The translations under genes were made by a program, and so were the position numbers. A model generated the notes under the pieces. It worked only from the letters and a program-made list of their open reading frames with translations. It was not told where the DNA came from and searched no databases. From assembly GCA_035771165.1 (NCBI GenBank), contig JAWNZC010000351.1, positions 6,987,501 to 7,051,500 of the forward strand: a stretch of 64,000 nucleotides of DNA, given 5' to 3'. Origin of the DNA: Paragorgia papillata. Taxonomy: Eukaryota > Cnidaria > Anthozoa > Scleralcyonacea > Coralliidae. Position 1 is the stretch's first letter, and each line of letters opens with the position of its first letter. This document shows, piece after piece, positions 22,401 to 33,500 of the stretch.

Positions 22401-24553
22401 ACAAAACAAGTCGCGTTTCCACCGAACGGTTAGTAAACCACTCGGCCACTGAAATCAATTGTTAACCCTTTGGTGCCTGTATCGTTTCTTTTGGAACGAT
22501 GCAGCCTTTAGTATTTTACTCTGGCTAACGCCAAACGATTTTACTTGTCAAGGGGAAAGTGCTTGGGTGGCAAGGGGTTAAAGTGCCTATGCAACAAATT
22601 TTTCAAGTTTGACATAATAACATCAAAGTAATTTTTGATATCGCTTCTTTTGAGTGTAAAATTTTTAGAACGAACAATTAAATAGCCCCCCCCCCCCTAC
22701 CAACGGCGCACCGGCTTTATTCCTTGTCCGTGACGTAATGGGTTAATATTTAAATAATTTATAATTATGCAAATAACACTAAAGACCTCGCTCTCGGTTA
22801 TTAAGTAGTTAACATCAGTACTCTGCTACGCTTTTTTCCCTTTTAGATCTCCCTGAAAACAGTGGGTTACGTTTTCCTGCCATACGCGACTATCTGCCAA
22901 TGGCAATGGCAACAGTCCAGGGAAGTTGCACCGCAGCAGTTGCGACAAGAATCAGAAGTGAAACTATTTTGGTGCTTCCTGATAAACCTTGTGTTTTTTT
23001 AAAGTCGTATGGGGAAGAAAGCACGCTGAAAATAAGTTTTCCTGTTTCTGCTGTGGAGATGGAATGTTGTTTGAGCGTAAAGGTAATTCATAATGTATTA
23101 TTTCGATGTAATGTCGTGTGGCTGGGGTTGTGATATGGTTTGGTATCATTTATTTTATTTTTATCATATTTTATTTCATTTCGCTTTGTTTTGCTTTCTT
23201 TCATTTTATTTCATTTCTTTTTTTCTTTTATTTCATTTTTTAAATTTAATTTAATTTTTTTAATTTCATTTCATTTTGTACGTTATTAGTGTTTTCAGCT
23301 TGAGTTGGTAAAGTTTTTTCGTATGATTTTGCTTTTGTTTTTGCTGAGCTCCAGACGGGACTGGTAGACCGACGTTGTTTTCGATATTTATACGCCTGGG
23401 AACTAGTCAAACCGTACGTGTGTCACAAGTACTTGTTGGGTTAGAAGTCGCATTGTGTCAGTTTATTTTCAGTAAATGTTTTTTGTACGTTATTAGTGTT
23501 TTCAGCTTGAGAAAAAAAACAATAAAAAAACAACAAAACTTTACCAACACAAGCTGAAAACACTGATAACGTACAAGAAACATTTACTGAAAATAAACTG
23601 ACACAATGCGACTTGTAGCCTATAACAAGTACTTGTGACACACGTTGACTAGTTAAAAAAGTTAAAAAAACTAAAAGGTTCCACCGTTAAACATAATTCA
23701 TTTCTTTTGAATTTTCTTTATGATTTACTAAAGTATTGGATAAATAATTTTAAAAACTTTAACATACCACAAGATTACAGGGTCAGGGTCCTGTTGGGAC
23801 ACATGGGGAACACCGGGACATTGAGATGGCTTGAACAATTTGGGTTGGCAATGACCGTTTACAAAATGGAAATAATTGTGTTGTTAATTTTTTCTTAGTT
23901 ATTTCCGGCATGCGAAATACTTGATATGGATACAAGGTCAAATGAAGATGAAGATGAAGATGAGGATGAGGACGAGGACGAGGACGACGAGGAGGACGAC
24001 GACGAGGAGAAGGAGGAAGAAGAAGATAAGGAGGAAGAAGAAGATAAGGAGGAAGAAGAAGATGAGGACGAGGAGGAGCAAGAGGACGAGGAGGAGGATG
24101 AGGACGAGGATGAGGATGAGGACGAGGATGAGGATGAAGATGACGATGAAGATCCAGTGTATTTTCCAGTAATTGAAGTTTCAGGACGCGAGAAGCCTTT
24201 TCTTAAACATGTTGATGTGGAGTTGGTTTATTGTCATAACGATGTAGCTGAATTGGACGATGAGCTATTGCCTATTGGCAAGAAGGAACCTTTTTCACCA
24301 GAATGTGGAGTTTTGTTTTCCAGTCAAAAATCCGACCAAAGCAACACAACCTGGCAAACAGAGGATACAAATGCAACGATCGAACGTCTTGAAAACAATC
24401 GAGTAAGAATAGCTTTTTCTGTCGCACATTTTTCTAGGTGAGTGTAATATTGTGGCATTTCTGTATTTCTAGGTTTCTTAATTAGCTAGTGGATTTAAAC
24501 ACACTGTCGATTAACCCTTTCATGCGCGTTGTTGTTGTCGAACAACTTTCTCT

Positions 24554-24586
<33 letters not shown>

Positions 24587-27500
24587 ATCAGGGGGAGACG
24601 TGTCGGAGAGCCATGCGTGAAACGGTCAAGGGATTGGGGTCGTGGGCAAAGCAGTGTGGGAAGCAAAGCAGTGTGGAAAGCAAAGCAGTGTGGGCAGCAA
24701 GCCAGTATGGGAAGCAGGCAGTACGATAATTAGCAGGGCAGTATGGGAATTAGCAAAGCAGTATGGGAAGCAAGGCAGTATAGCAAACATGGCAGTATGG
24801 GAAGCATGGCAGTATGGGAAGCAAGACAGTATGGGAAGCAAGACAGTATGGGAAGCATGGCAGTATGGGAAGCAAGACAGTATGGAAAGCAATGCAGTAT
24901 GGGAAGCAAGACACTATGGCAAGCATGACAGTACGGCAAGCATGACAGTATGGGAAGCACGGCAGTATGGGAAGCAAGACAGTGTGGGAAGCAAGACAGT
25001 ATGGGAAGCATGACAGTATGGCAAGCATGGCAGTATGGGAAGCAAGACAGTATGGGAAGCAAGACAGTATGGCAAGCATGGCAGTATGGGAAGCAAGACA
25101 GTATGGGAAGCAAGACAGTATGGCAAGCATGACAGTATGGCAAGCATGACAGTATGGGAAGCAAGACAGTATGGCAAGCAAGGCAGTATGGCAAGCAAGG
25201 CAGTTTGGGAAGCAGGGCAGTATGGCAAGCAATGCAGTATGGGAAGCAAGGCAGTATAGGAAGCATGGCAGTATAGGAAGCATGGCAGTATGGGAAGCAT
25301 GGCAGTATGGGTATGGGAAGCATGGCAGGCAAGCCAGTATGGGAAGCATGACAGTATGGGAAGCATGGCAGGCAAGCCAGTATAGGAAGCATGACAGTAT
25401 GGGAAGCAAGACAGTACGGGAAGCATGATAGTACGGGCAGCAAGACAGTATGGGAAGCATGGCAGTATGGGAAGCATGGCAATATGGGAAGCAAGACAGT
25501 ATGGGAAGCATAGCAGTATGGCAAGCAAGATAGTATGGGAAGCAAGACAGTATGGCAATCATGGCAGTATGGCAAGCAAGACAGTACAGGAAGCAAGACA
25601 GTATGGCAAGCAGGGAAGTATGGGAAGCATAGCAGTACGGGAAGCATGGCAGTATGGCAAGCAGGGCAGTATGGGAAGCATGGCAGTACGGGAAGCAAGA
25701 CAGTATGGCAAGCATGGCAGTATGGGAAGCAAGACAGTATGGCAAGCAGGGCAGTATGGGAAGCATGGCAGTACGGGAAGCAAGACAGTATGGGAAGCAT
25801 GGCAGTATGGGAAGCAAGACAGTATGGCAAGCAGGGCAGTATGGGAAGCAAGACAGTATGGCAGGCAAGACAGTATGAGAAGCAAGGCAGTATGGGAAGC
25901 AAGGCAGTATGAAAAGCAAGATAGTATGGGAAGCAGAGCAGTATGGCAAGCAAGATAGTATGGGAAGCAAAACAGTATGGGAAGCATAGCAGTATGGGAA
26001 GCAAGGCAGTATGGGAAGCAAGGCAGTATGAGAAGCATGGCAGTATGGCAAGCATGGCAGTATGGGAAGCAAGACAGTATGGGAAGCAGAGCAGTATGGC
26101 AAGCAAGATAGTATGGGAAGCAAAACAGTATGGGAAGCATGGCAGTATGGGAAGCAAGGCAGTATGAGAAGCATGGCAGTATGGGAAGCAAGGTAGTATT
26201 GGAAACATGGTAGTATGGGAATTAGCAAGGCAGTATTGGAAGCATGGCAGTATGAGAATTAGCAGGGCAGTATGAGAACTAAGGCAGTATGAGAATTATC
26301 AAGGCATTATAGTGGTGCGGGACCCCTTTTAGGGCAGCTCGCAAAAGGCTTCCCTTCGCTAGCCTGGATGTCGGCTTGGGTAAGCGGTAGTACATCCTAT
26401 GCCACCCTTCGCAGGGTTACGCGTGGTTCAGGGGTAGCGGTGGCGTGAGCATGAAAATAGCATCTGATAGCGACTGCGTCCTAATGGTTCAGTTCGATTT
26501 CTTATGTCCTTGGAGAGGCAGATTACCAATACTATTGGTAAATGGCTTGCCATACTGTTCTAGCTAGCGGAGCACCGTAGTACTCCTAACAAGCTCTGTG
26601 GAGAGTAGGGGCCATAAGTAGTACATCTGGCAAATGGTATCCAATCCAATTTACCACCAGTCGTATTACAATACTTGCCACTGGGTTGTGGTGATGAGGA
26701 GGCGCGACGGTATCAACACCAAAAACAAATCAAGTGCGAAGGAGTTCATGAGGAGATGAAAGTCGAATAGCGATGGGGGAATGACGAAGCGACAGACGAG
26801 GATAACGCTGGTAGTCGTAGTCGTAAACCTGCACGTTGGCGGTTTGCAAGTGATTGTCGCTCTGCCCATACCACCGGAGCAATATGGCAGTTCGGTAGCT
26901 TTTCAGACGACAGAGCAGCTCTTTTTTGAGAGGCCACTGCTCTGCTCAGGCTGCCCCAAAGTAACGGTTGCTCCGTCTAACCTGGCCAGCAAACTGCGCG
27001 GATTGTCTCATCTTGCGGTCGAAACAATTGAAAACAAAAAGCAAACAAACAAGCAGCACCGACAGGAATCCAGTGTGCCACGTGTGGAAGACTATGTGAA
27101 TCTGCAGCAGGGCTTGCAGCCCATGCACGTGCCCACGATCGTTGAAGTGACCTCAAAAACAGTCTTCGTTGGGCACGACGTGACATCCATTATTATTATT
27201 ATAAGGATTAGCGAAGCAGTGTGGGAATTAGTAAGACAGTGTGGGAATTAGCAAGGCAGTGCATGTGGGAATTAGCAAGGCAGTATGGCATCTAAGGCTG
27301 TATGGGAAGGAAAGCAGTATGGGAAACAAAGCAGTATGGGAAGGAAAGCAGTATGGGAAGTATATCCAGATCAACCTCTCATTGCTCAAGAGCTTATTGC
27401 AATAAATTAGATGGTTTGATTTTGTATATATTTTTTTTAAATTGTATTTTGGCCTTGTCAGGTTGGTCTTGTCCACGGCACGGAAATTATATTTTAAACC

Positions 27501-30500
27501 ATGCAATAATTAGGTGTAATTAGGTATAATTATTGTGTAAAGGACTGAGTTCTAGTTAATAAAATGCGCAATGTACTGCGCATTTTGAGCTGGCCTCCAC
27601 CAGGGCCATTTGTTCCCGCCATTTTGTTTTTATTCGCCATCTTGGCCCAGTTCCCTACAAATGGCCCTGGGTACGAGGTTGTATCCAGATTTATAAAGGG
27701 TTAATGTCTGCTCCCGAGGGAAACAGTTAGTTTTGTTTTCCCGAGAGTCTAAATGTTTCCGGAGACGAAGTCGAGGGAAACATCGAGACTCGAGGGAAAA
27801 CAACTGTTTCCTGAGGGAGCAGACATTAAGTGCTTTGTTATATAGCTAGAGTTTCGCTGAATAATTTCGACGTTTATCAAGGGAAAGTACACAAAAGACA
27901 AACTGAAAGACTTACTAAAAAAATTACGCCTGACTTCGTAAATATTTCACTTCAACTAAATATGAGTCTCAGAACAAAACAACAGCAATACATTTCTCCA
28001 GTTAATCTTCACACATGCTTTAAAGACCTATAAATAATATTTTTTGTATCAAACAAGCTTTTGTTTATAGGATACCGTGAAGAGTTCAAAGTTCTGGCGG
28101 GCAACAATTGCAATATTATTGACCGAGTGGGCAATAAGTTCTCAATTGTTGCCCACTCGGTCTACATTGGAATTTAGCTAAGGTCATGTGACCACAAACC
28201 AACCAATGACAGTCATCGTTTTATCCAGCCAAACTCTAGCTATATAACAACTGGTGTTGTTTCTAGTAATATGGCCATATGAGCGATGTTGAAGTTTCAA
28301 TACTAACAGAATACTATTAATTGCAATGGTCAAAATGAAGGCAATGTTTATCCTTAGTAGCAACTTTTGGAGTGCTTGAAAATCATTTATAAACTCTGTC
28401 GTTGTGTTGTTATACAGGTGGTTTTTCATTGGAAGGAGGAAGAGAAGAGCAGCCCTACCTGACATCAGAATGATGGAGACCTTTGGTGAGCCATCTTCAA
28501 CAAATGTTGTGGTAGTTTTTTTGGCCGTTCAACAGATGACGTCTCTTACTTCAATCATGGCGCCCCAGAACAAGAATAGAGAAGTTGAAAGGGAATGGGG
28601 ATTTAAAGGAGAAGAATGTCAGAAACCTGTCCAACCTTACCAAGAGGCGTATTTTTGTGTTCATTTGTTACCAAAGAAGAAACGTTTATCACTTGACATT
28701 GACACTATCTGGTAAGTTAGAATATTTATATATACTCTGACTTGAAAATTAAATACGCTCCTTCCCGCTAATAGGCCGCCTCCGTCTAACAGTTCTCTAC
28801 TTCTAATGGGTCTCCTTCTTCTGATAACTTTTCTCTCTTTAATACGCCCCTTCCCTCTAATAGCCCCCCTTTTCTTTGTTATGCTCTCTCCTTCTATGAA
28901 CCCCTCCTTCTTTTAAGCCCCCTTTCCTCTAATAAGCCCTTCCTATTAAGCCCCCTTTCCTTTATTAAGCCCCTCCCTCTAATAAGCCCCTTCTTCTATT
29001 AAGCCCTTTCCATTTTAATAAAAGGAAAGGGGCTTAATAGAAGGGGGGCGTGTTAAAGGGAGGGGCTTAAAAGCTCCTCCTCTAATAAGCCCCTCATTCT
29101 CTTAAACCCCTTCACTTTAATAAGATCCTCCCTCTAATGAGCCCCTCCTATTAAGCCTCTTCCCTCTGATAAGCCCCCTCATTCTATTAAGCCCCCTTCA
29201 CTTTATTAAGCTCCTCCCCTATAATAAGCCTCTCCCTCTATTAAGCCCTTTTTCCTCTGATAAGCCCCATTCTTCTATTAAGCACCCTCCCTTTATTAAG
29301 CGCCCTCCCTCTATTAAGCCCTCTCCTTCCAATAAATCTCTCCCTCTTTTAAGCTTGTACCCTAACCTATATAACTTATACGATAGCCTGACTCACTAGC
29401 TTGTTTACTGCCTAGCTTATACACTAACCTGACTTACTAGCTTGTTTATGCCTAGCTTATACACCAACCTGACCCACTAGCGTGTTTACTGCTTAGCTTA
29501 TACACTAACCTGACTCACTAGCTTGTTTATTGCCTAGCTTATACACTAACCTGGCTCACTAGCGTGTTTACTGCTTAGCTTATACACTAACCTGACTCAC
29601 TAGCTTGTTTATTGCCCAGCTTATACACTAACCTGACTTACTAGCTTGTTTATTGCCTAGCTTATACACCAACCTGACCCACTAGCGTGTTTACTGCCTA
29701 GCTTATACACTAACCTGACTCACTAGCTTGTTTATTGCCTAGCTTATACACTAATAACCTGATCCACCAGCTTGTTTGCCACCGAGCTTATACACTAACC
29801 TGACTCGCTAGCTTGTTTACTGCCTAGCTTATACACTCACCTGACCAGCTATAGCTTGTTTACTGCCTAGCTTATACGCTAACCTGACCCACTAGTGTGT
29901 TTACTGCCAAGCTTATATACTAATCTGACCCGCTCGCTTGTTTACTGCCTAGCTTATACACTAACCTGACCAACTAGCCTAACTTATAGATTTTTTTAGT
30001 TATTTATTTTATTAATTTCAGTTTTGGGCTTGAACGTGTAACGAAAACGTTTAACGATATTGATGATGGATTGGATTTAAAAGGAAAGCTGATGTACTTT
30101 TTGTGTAGTCGTTGTAAAAAGAAGGGACACAAAAAGACTTTCTTGCAAAATATTCGTATCAAATCAGCGAACGACAGACAGGTATGTTGCATGACGTTTG
30201 TTAGGACACTGGTGTATTTACCGCTGTGATTGTCAGATTCTGAGTCCACAATTACTGCTAGTATTATTAGACGCCTGTATTCTAAAAGCTCACTCACACT
30301 CAATGAGTGGCCCCTCACATTCAATGCGTCTCCACTCACCCTCACTGAGTATGAGACTACACTCACTCTCCAACCATTCAATTGAATGGTTGGAGAGTGA
30401 ATGTAGTCCCATACTCAGTGAGTGGAGACTCATTGAGTGTCGAGTTGCACTTATTAATGAGTGGGCCACTCATTGAGTGTGAGTGAGCTTTTAAAATACA

Positions 30501-33500
30501 GGCGTGAGTTTCTGAGCCCACAATGCTATTATCTGTAGTTTCTAGAGGTATTATATGTAGGAAAAGGACTTAATCATGCATTCATGTATGTGCTGATGTG
30601 AACCTGTCCAGCTAGGCCAACCGAAGAAAAGCGCGGGGGAAAAGCTTGAATTGCGTTTTTTGAACGTTTTTTTGTGCTGAGGGAGTGGTTTTCTTTAAAT
30701 TTTTAACTGAAAATGTATAATAAAGCCTTCGGCTTCGGCAGATAACACAGTCTTCGATAATTTATTGATATCAAAATAGTCTCATCCAATAATTGTTTAT
30801 TATTATACAATACTGATACAATCTCGACTGTCATTGGCTTAAAACCTACAGACAATTCTTGATGTCTTTCCACCTACAAAATATCAAAAATTATCTGTAG
30901 CTATGATGCGCTGGCCAGCGGTTTGAACAAAACAAACATGGCGGCCGTCCTAGGAGAGAAGATCAGAAGCGGATTAATCCGGCGGATTTGGCACGTTTTG
31001 TTGACGCTAAAAACCACCAAGAAAAACCAAGCGAGCTACACATATAGCTGTTAGAGTTTAAAGCAGTGTTTGAAAGAGAAAATTGTATTCGAAAGCGAAA
31101 AAAGTTGGCGAACCTCGAACTGAAGACGGTATGAATATTTACTATTTTTACCTAACTTTATAAAAAAAACGTTCTAAAGGCTTCTACATTTATCATATTT
31201 CATGCGTCATATTTCAAGTCCTAGGACTAGAAATATTATTTTCTAGTCCTTGGACTGGAAATAACATTTCTAGTCCTCTTCCCGGTAGAATTCAGCGCTT
31301 GTGATTAATAAAATTAACGTGATACGCCATATTCATACGTGATTTAATTGATCAGTTGCTTAGCTTATAAATGACGTGAGCCAACCGCTTGTTGTTATTG
31401 CTCTGATGAAGGCCTGAGTCAACAGGCCGAAAGCTTAGCAAATAAATATTTTACGTGGTGTTTCCACAAAACTTATTTGTATTACATTATCGCCATGAAA
31501 ACTTTCAAAGAATTAAATAAAAAATTATACGTGGTGTTTTCACAAAACTTATCTGAATTAAAATTATTATGTTTTGCGTTTGTGTTATAGACTGAGTTTG
31601 TTGTGGCGGAGGACTGTCACGAAGCAGGTAGGTCGGTCGAGGTACATTTTTCTTCATTTTAGGACTCAATTCACAACCCCCGGCGAGAAACTGAAAAGAT
31701 ATTTGTTGTTTTTTATTTTCTAGACGAGACTCCCATTTCTCCTCCACTTGAGACCAATGAAAATGTCCCAGGTACAGGTACATCTGTTTTTAAAGCGACT
31801 CTTCTTTTTAGAAAAGACGCAATTGTTTTTTAATTGTTTTTTAGTCAGGATAGTGAGGTCCTGTTACATGCATATTAAAATACAACACAACAATAAGTAA
31901 TTACCGAGACGGAGCCATTCAGCTAGTTAGTGACTGAGGCCCAAACTGCCCACTGCCCAGGTCACTAACCCTAGCTTAGTTACCGACTTCGAGGTAACTA
32001 TTTGACTTAATTCATTCATAATATAGATACGATATCTGTCGTTATTAAAAAAATAATATTATTCAAGACGTAGTTTTAAAGCAATATAGTAGGTCATAGG
32101 TCATTTAATATGCAAGGTGACTAACCTCTACATTTATATTATCCGCGGCATATCAAAGATAATCGACGCATCAATAACCTAATATAACATATTTTGATTA
32201 AATTTAAACAATATCAGCTGATAAATTAGTTGCTTCGTTTGTCGGTCGATCGGTCAGTCAATTAGTTAGTGATAGTTTGTCTTTCAACTAGTTAGTGAGT
32301 CCGTAGTTTTCGTTTTATTGTCCAAGTTGTAGAAGTCCTTTGCAGCATGATAAATACACTTCTGTTTCTACCAATTTGTGTTGGCTTTTGGTAGATGTAA
32401 TTGTTGTTTATCCTTGTGTTGTATGTATGTATGAAAGTTGGTGTTTGTGTTTAGTGTAGTTTGAAGTCGTAATCTATTAGGTCATTTAAATTATCGGGTC
32501 ATTTATTATTGTACACCTAAAAATACAAAAAAATACATCGACGTCTAATTGCCAAGAGAGTCCAGTTTATGATTTTTAAGGCTTCAGTTGCTGTACAAGC
32601 TGTCGTTAGTTAATCTCAGAGAAAACTCTGAGCTCTAGACAGAGCTCTAACCCACAACCTTCTGAATGTCAGACGGACGTTCTCACCATTGAGCCACTGG
32701 AACTCAGATGGTGGGAACTAGTCAAATCGTATACGTGTGTCATAAGTACTTGTGGGCTACGAGTTGCATTGTGTCAGGGTTTTTTTTAGTGATTCAATGG
32801 TTTTCTTCGTTAGTATATTGAAGTTGGTTATAAAATATAAAGTTTCGTTTGTTTTTGCCGTAAGTTATAAACACGTACGGTTTGACTAGTTCCCAGGTAT
32901 ATTATCGTAAACAACCTCGGTCTACCATCTGAGTTTCAGTGGCTCAATGGTTAGCGCGTCCGGTTGGCATTTGGAAGGTTGTGGGTTCGAGTCCTGTCTG
33001 GAGCTCAGAGCTTTTTGAGGTTATTAACGGCAACTTACGACAACTATTAACGGCAACTTATACGTACAGCAAAAACAAAGGAAACTCTACTAACTTCAAG
33101 CTGAAAACACTATACTAACGTAGGAAAAGTAATAATAATTGTACACCGAAATTTTGCACTATAATATCCTATCGCTAAAATCCGTCTTTCATCTTCCTTC
33201 AACGAATCTCTTTTTTAGCTTTTCGCAGAGCAAAATCCTTGGAACATTGAATTCTTAGTACTTAGGAGCGTTCATAATTTACTTAGTGGGGAGGCTATGG
33301 TGATTTTAATTTTTTTACTACATTTTTTTGGAAGCCCTCCCTAATATTCACAGGGGATTTCTTCTGCCTCCCCCCCCCCCCCTCCCTCATGTGATACCAT
33401 CCATGCAAAGGTAAATGTTTGTGACCCCCTACTCTAAAGTTGATCTGACTTCCTCTAAAATGAGTGATAAGTGTATAGTCATTTTGCACATGAGTATTTC

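Larger units (their letters stand above)
24438..28417 (+). other. Intron d-e, 4 kb, almost all repeats
   Basis: In order: MITE 24511-24629 (TTAACCCTTTCATGCG / CATGCGTGAAACGGTCAA), 17-bp minisatellite, RTE-type 3' end, minisatellite remainder, modular foldback element 27706-28245, then the acceptor. Confidence 0.75.
28712..30021 (+). other. Intron e-f, two adjoining minisatellites
   Basis: Almost the whole intron is tandem repeat: 28740-29352, then 29353-29995, then a short T-rich acceptor region. Confidence 0.8.

Noticed and set aside
24730..26208. Two 492-codon minus-strand ORFs reading PILPCFPYCHASHT and similar
   Set aside because: They follow from a 17-bp repeat that lacks stops in several frames. 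Similar ORFs open on the plus strand, and the array is inside an intron.
24642..26312. CRISPR-like array
   Set aside because: Units are contiguous at 17 bp with no unique spacers, and the host is a eukaryote.
26781..27251. 156-codon ORF as a host gene
   Set aside because: It overlaps a retroelement finger in another frame and runs into the ATT tail and minisatellite.
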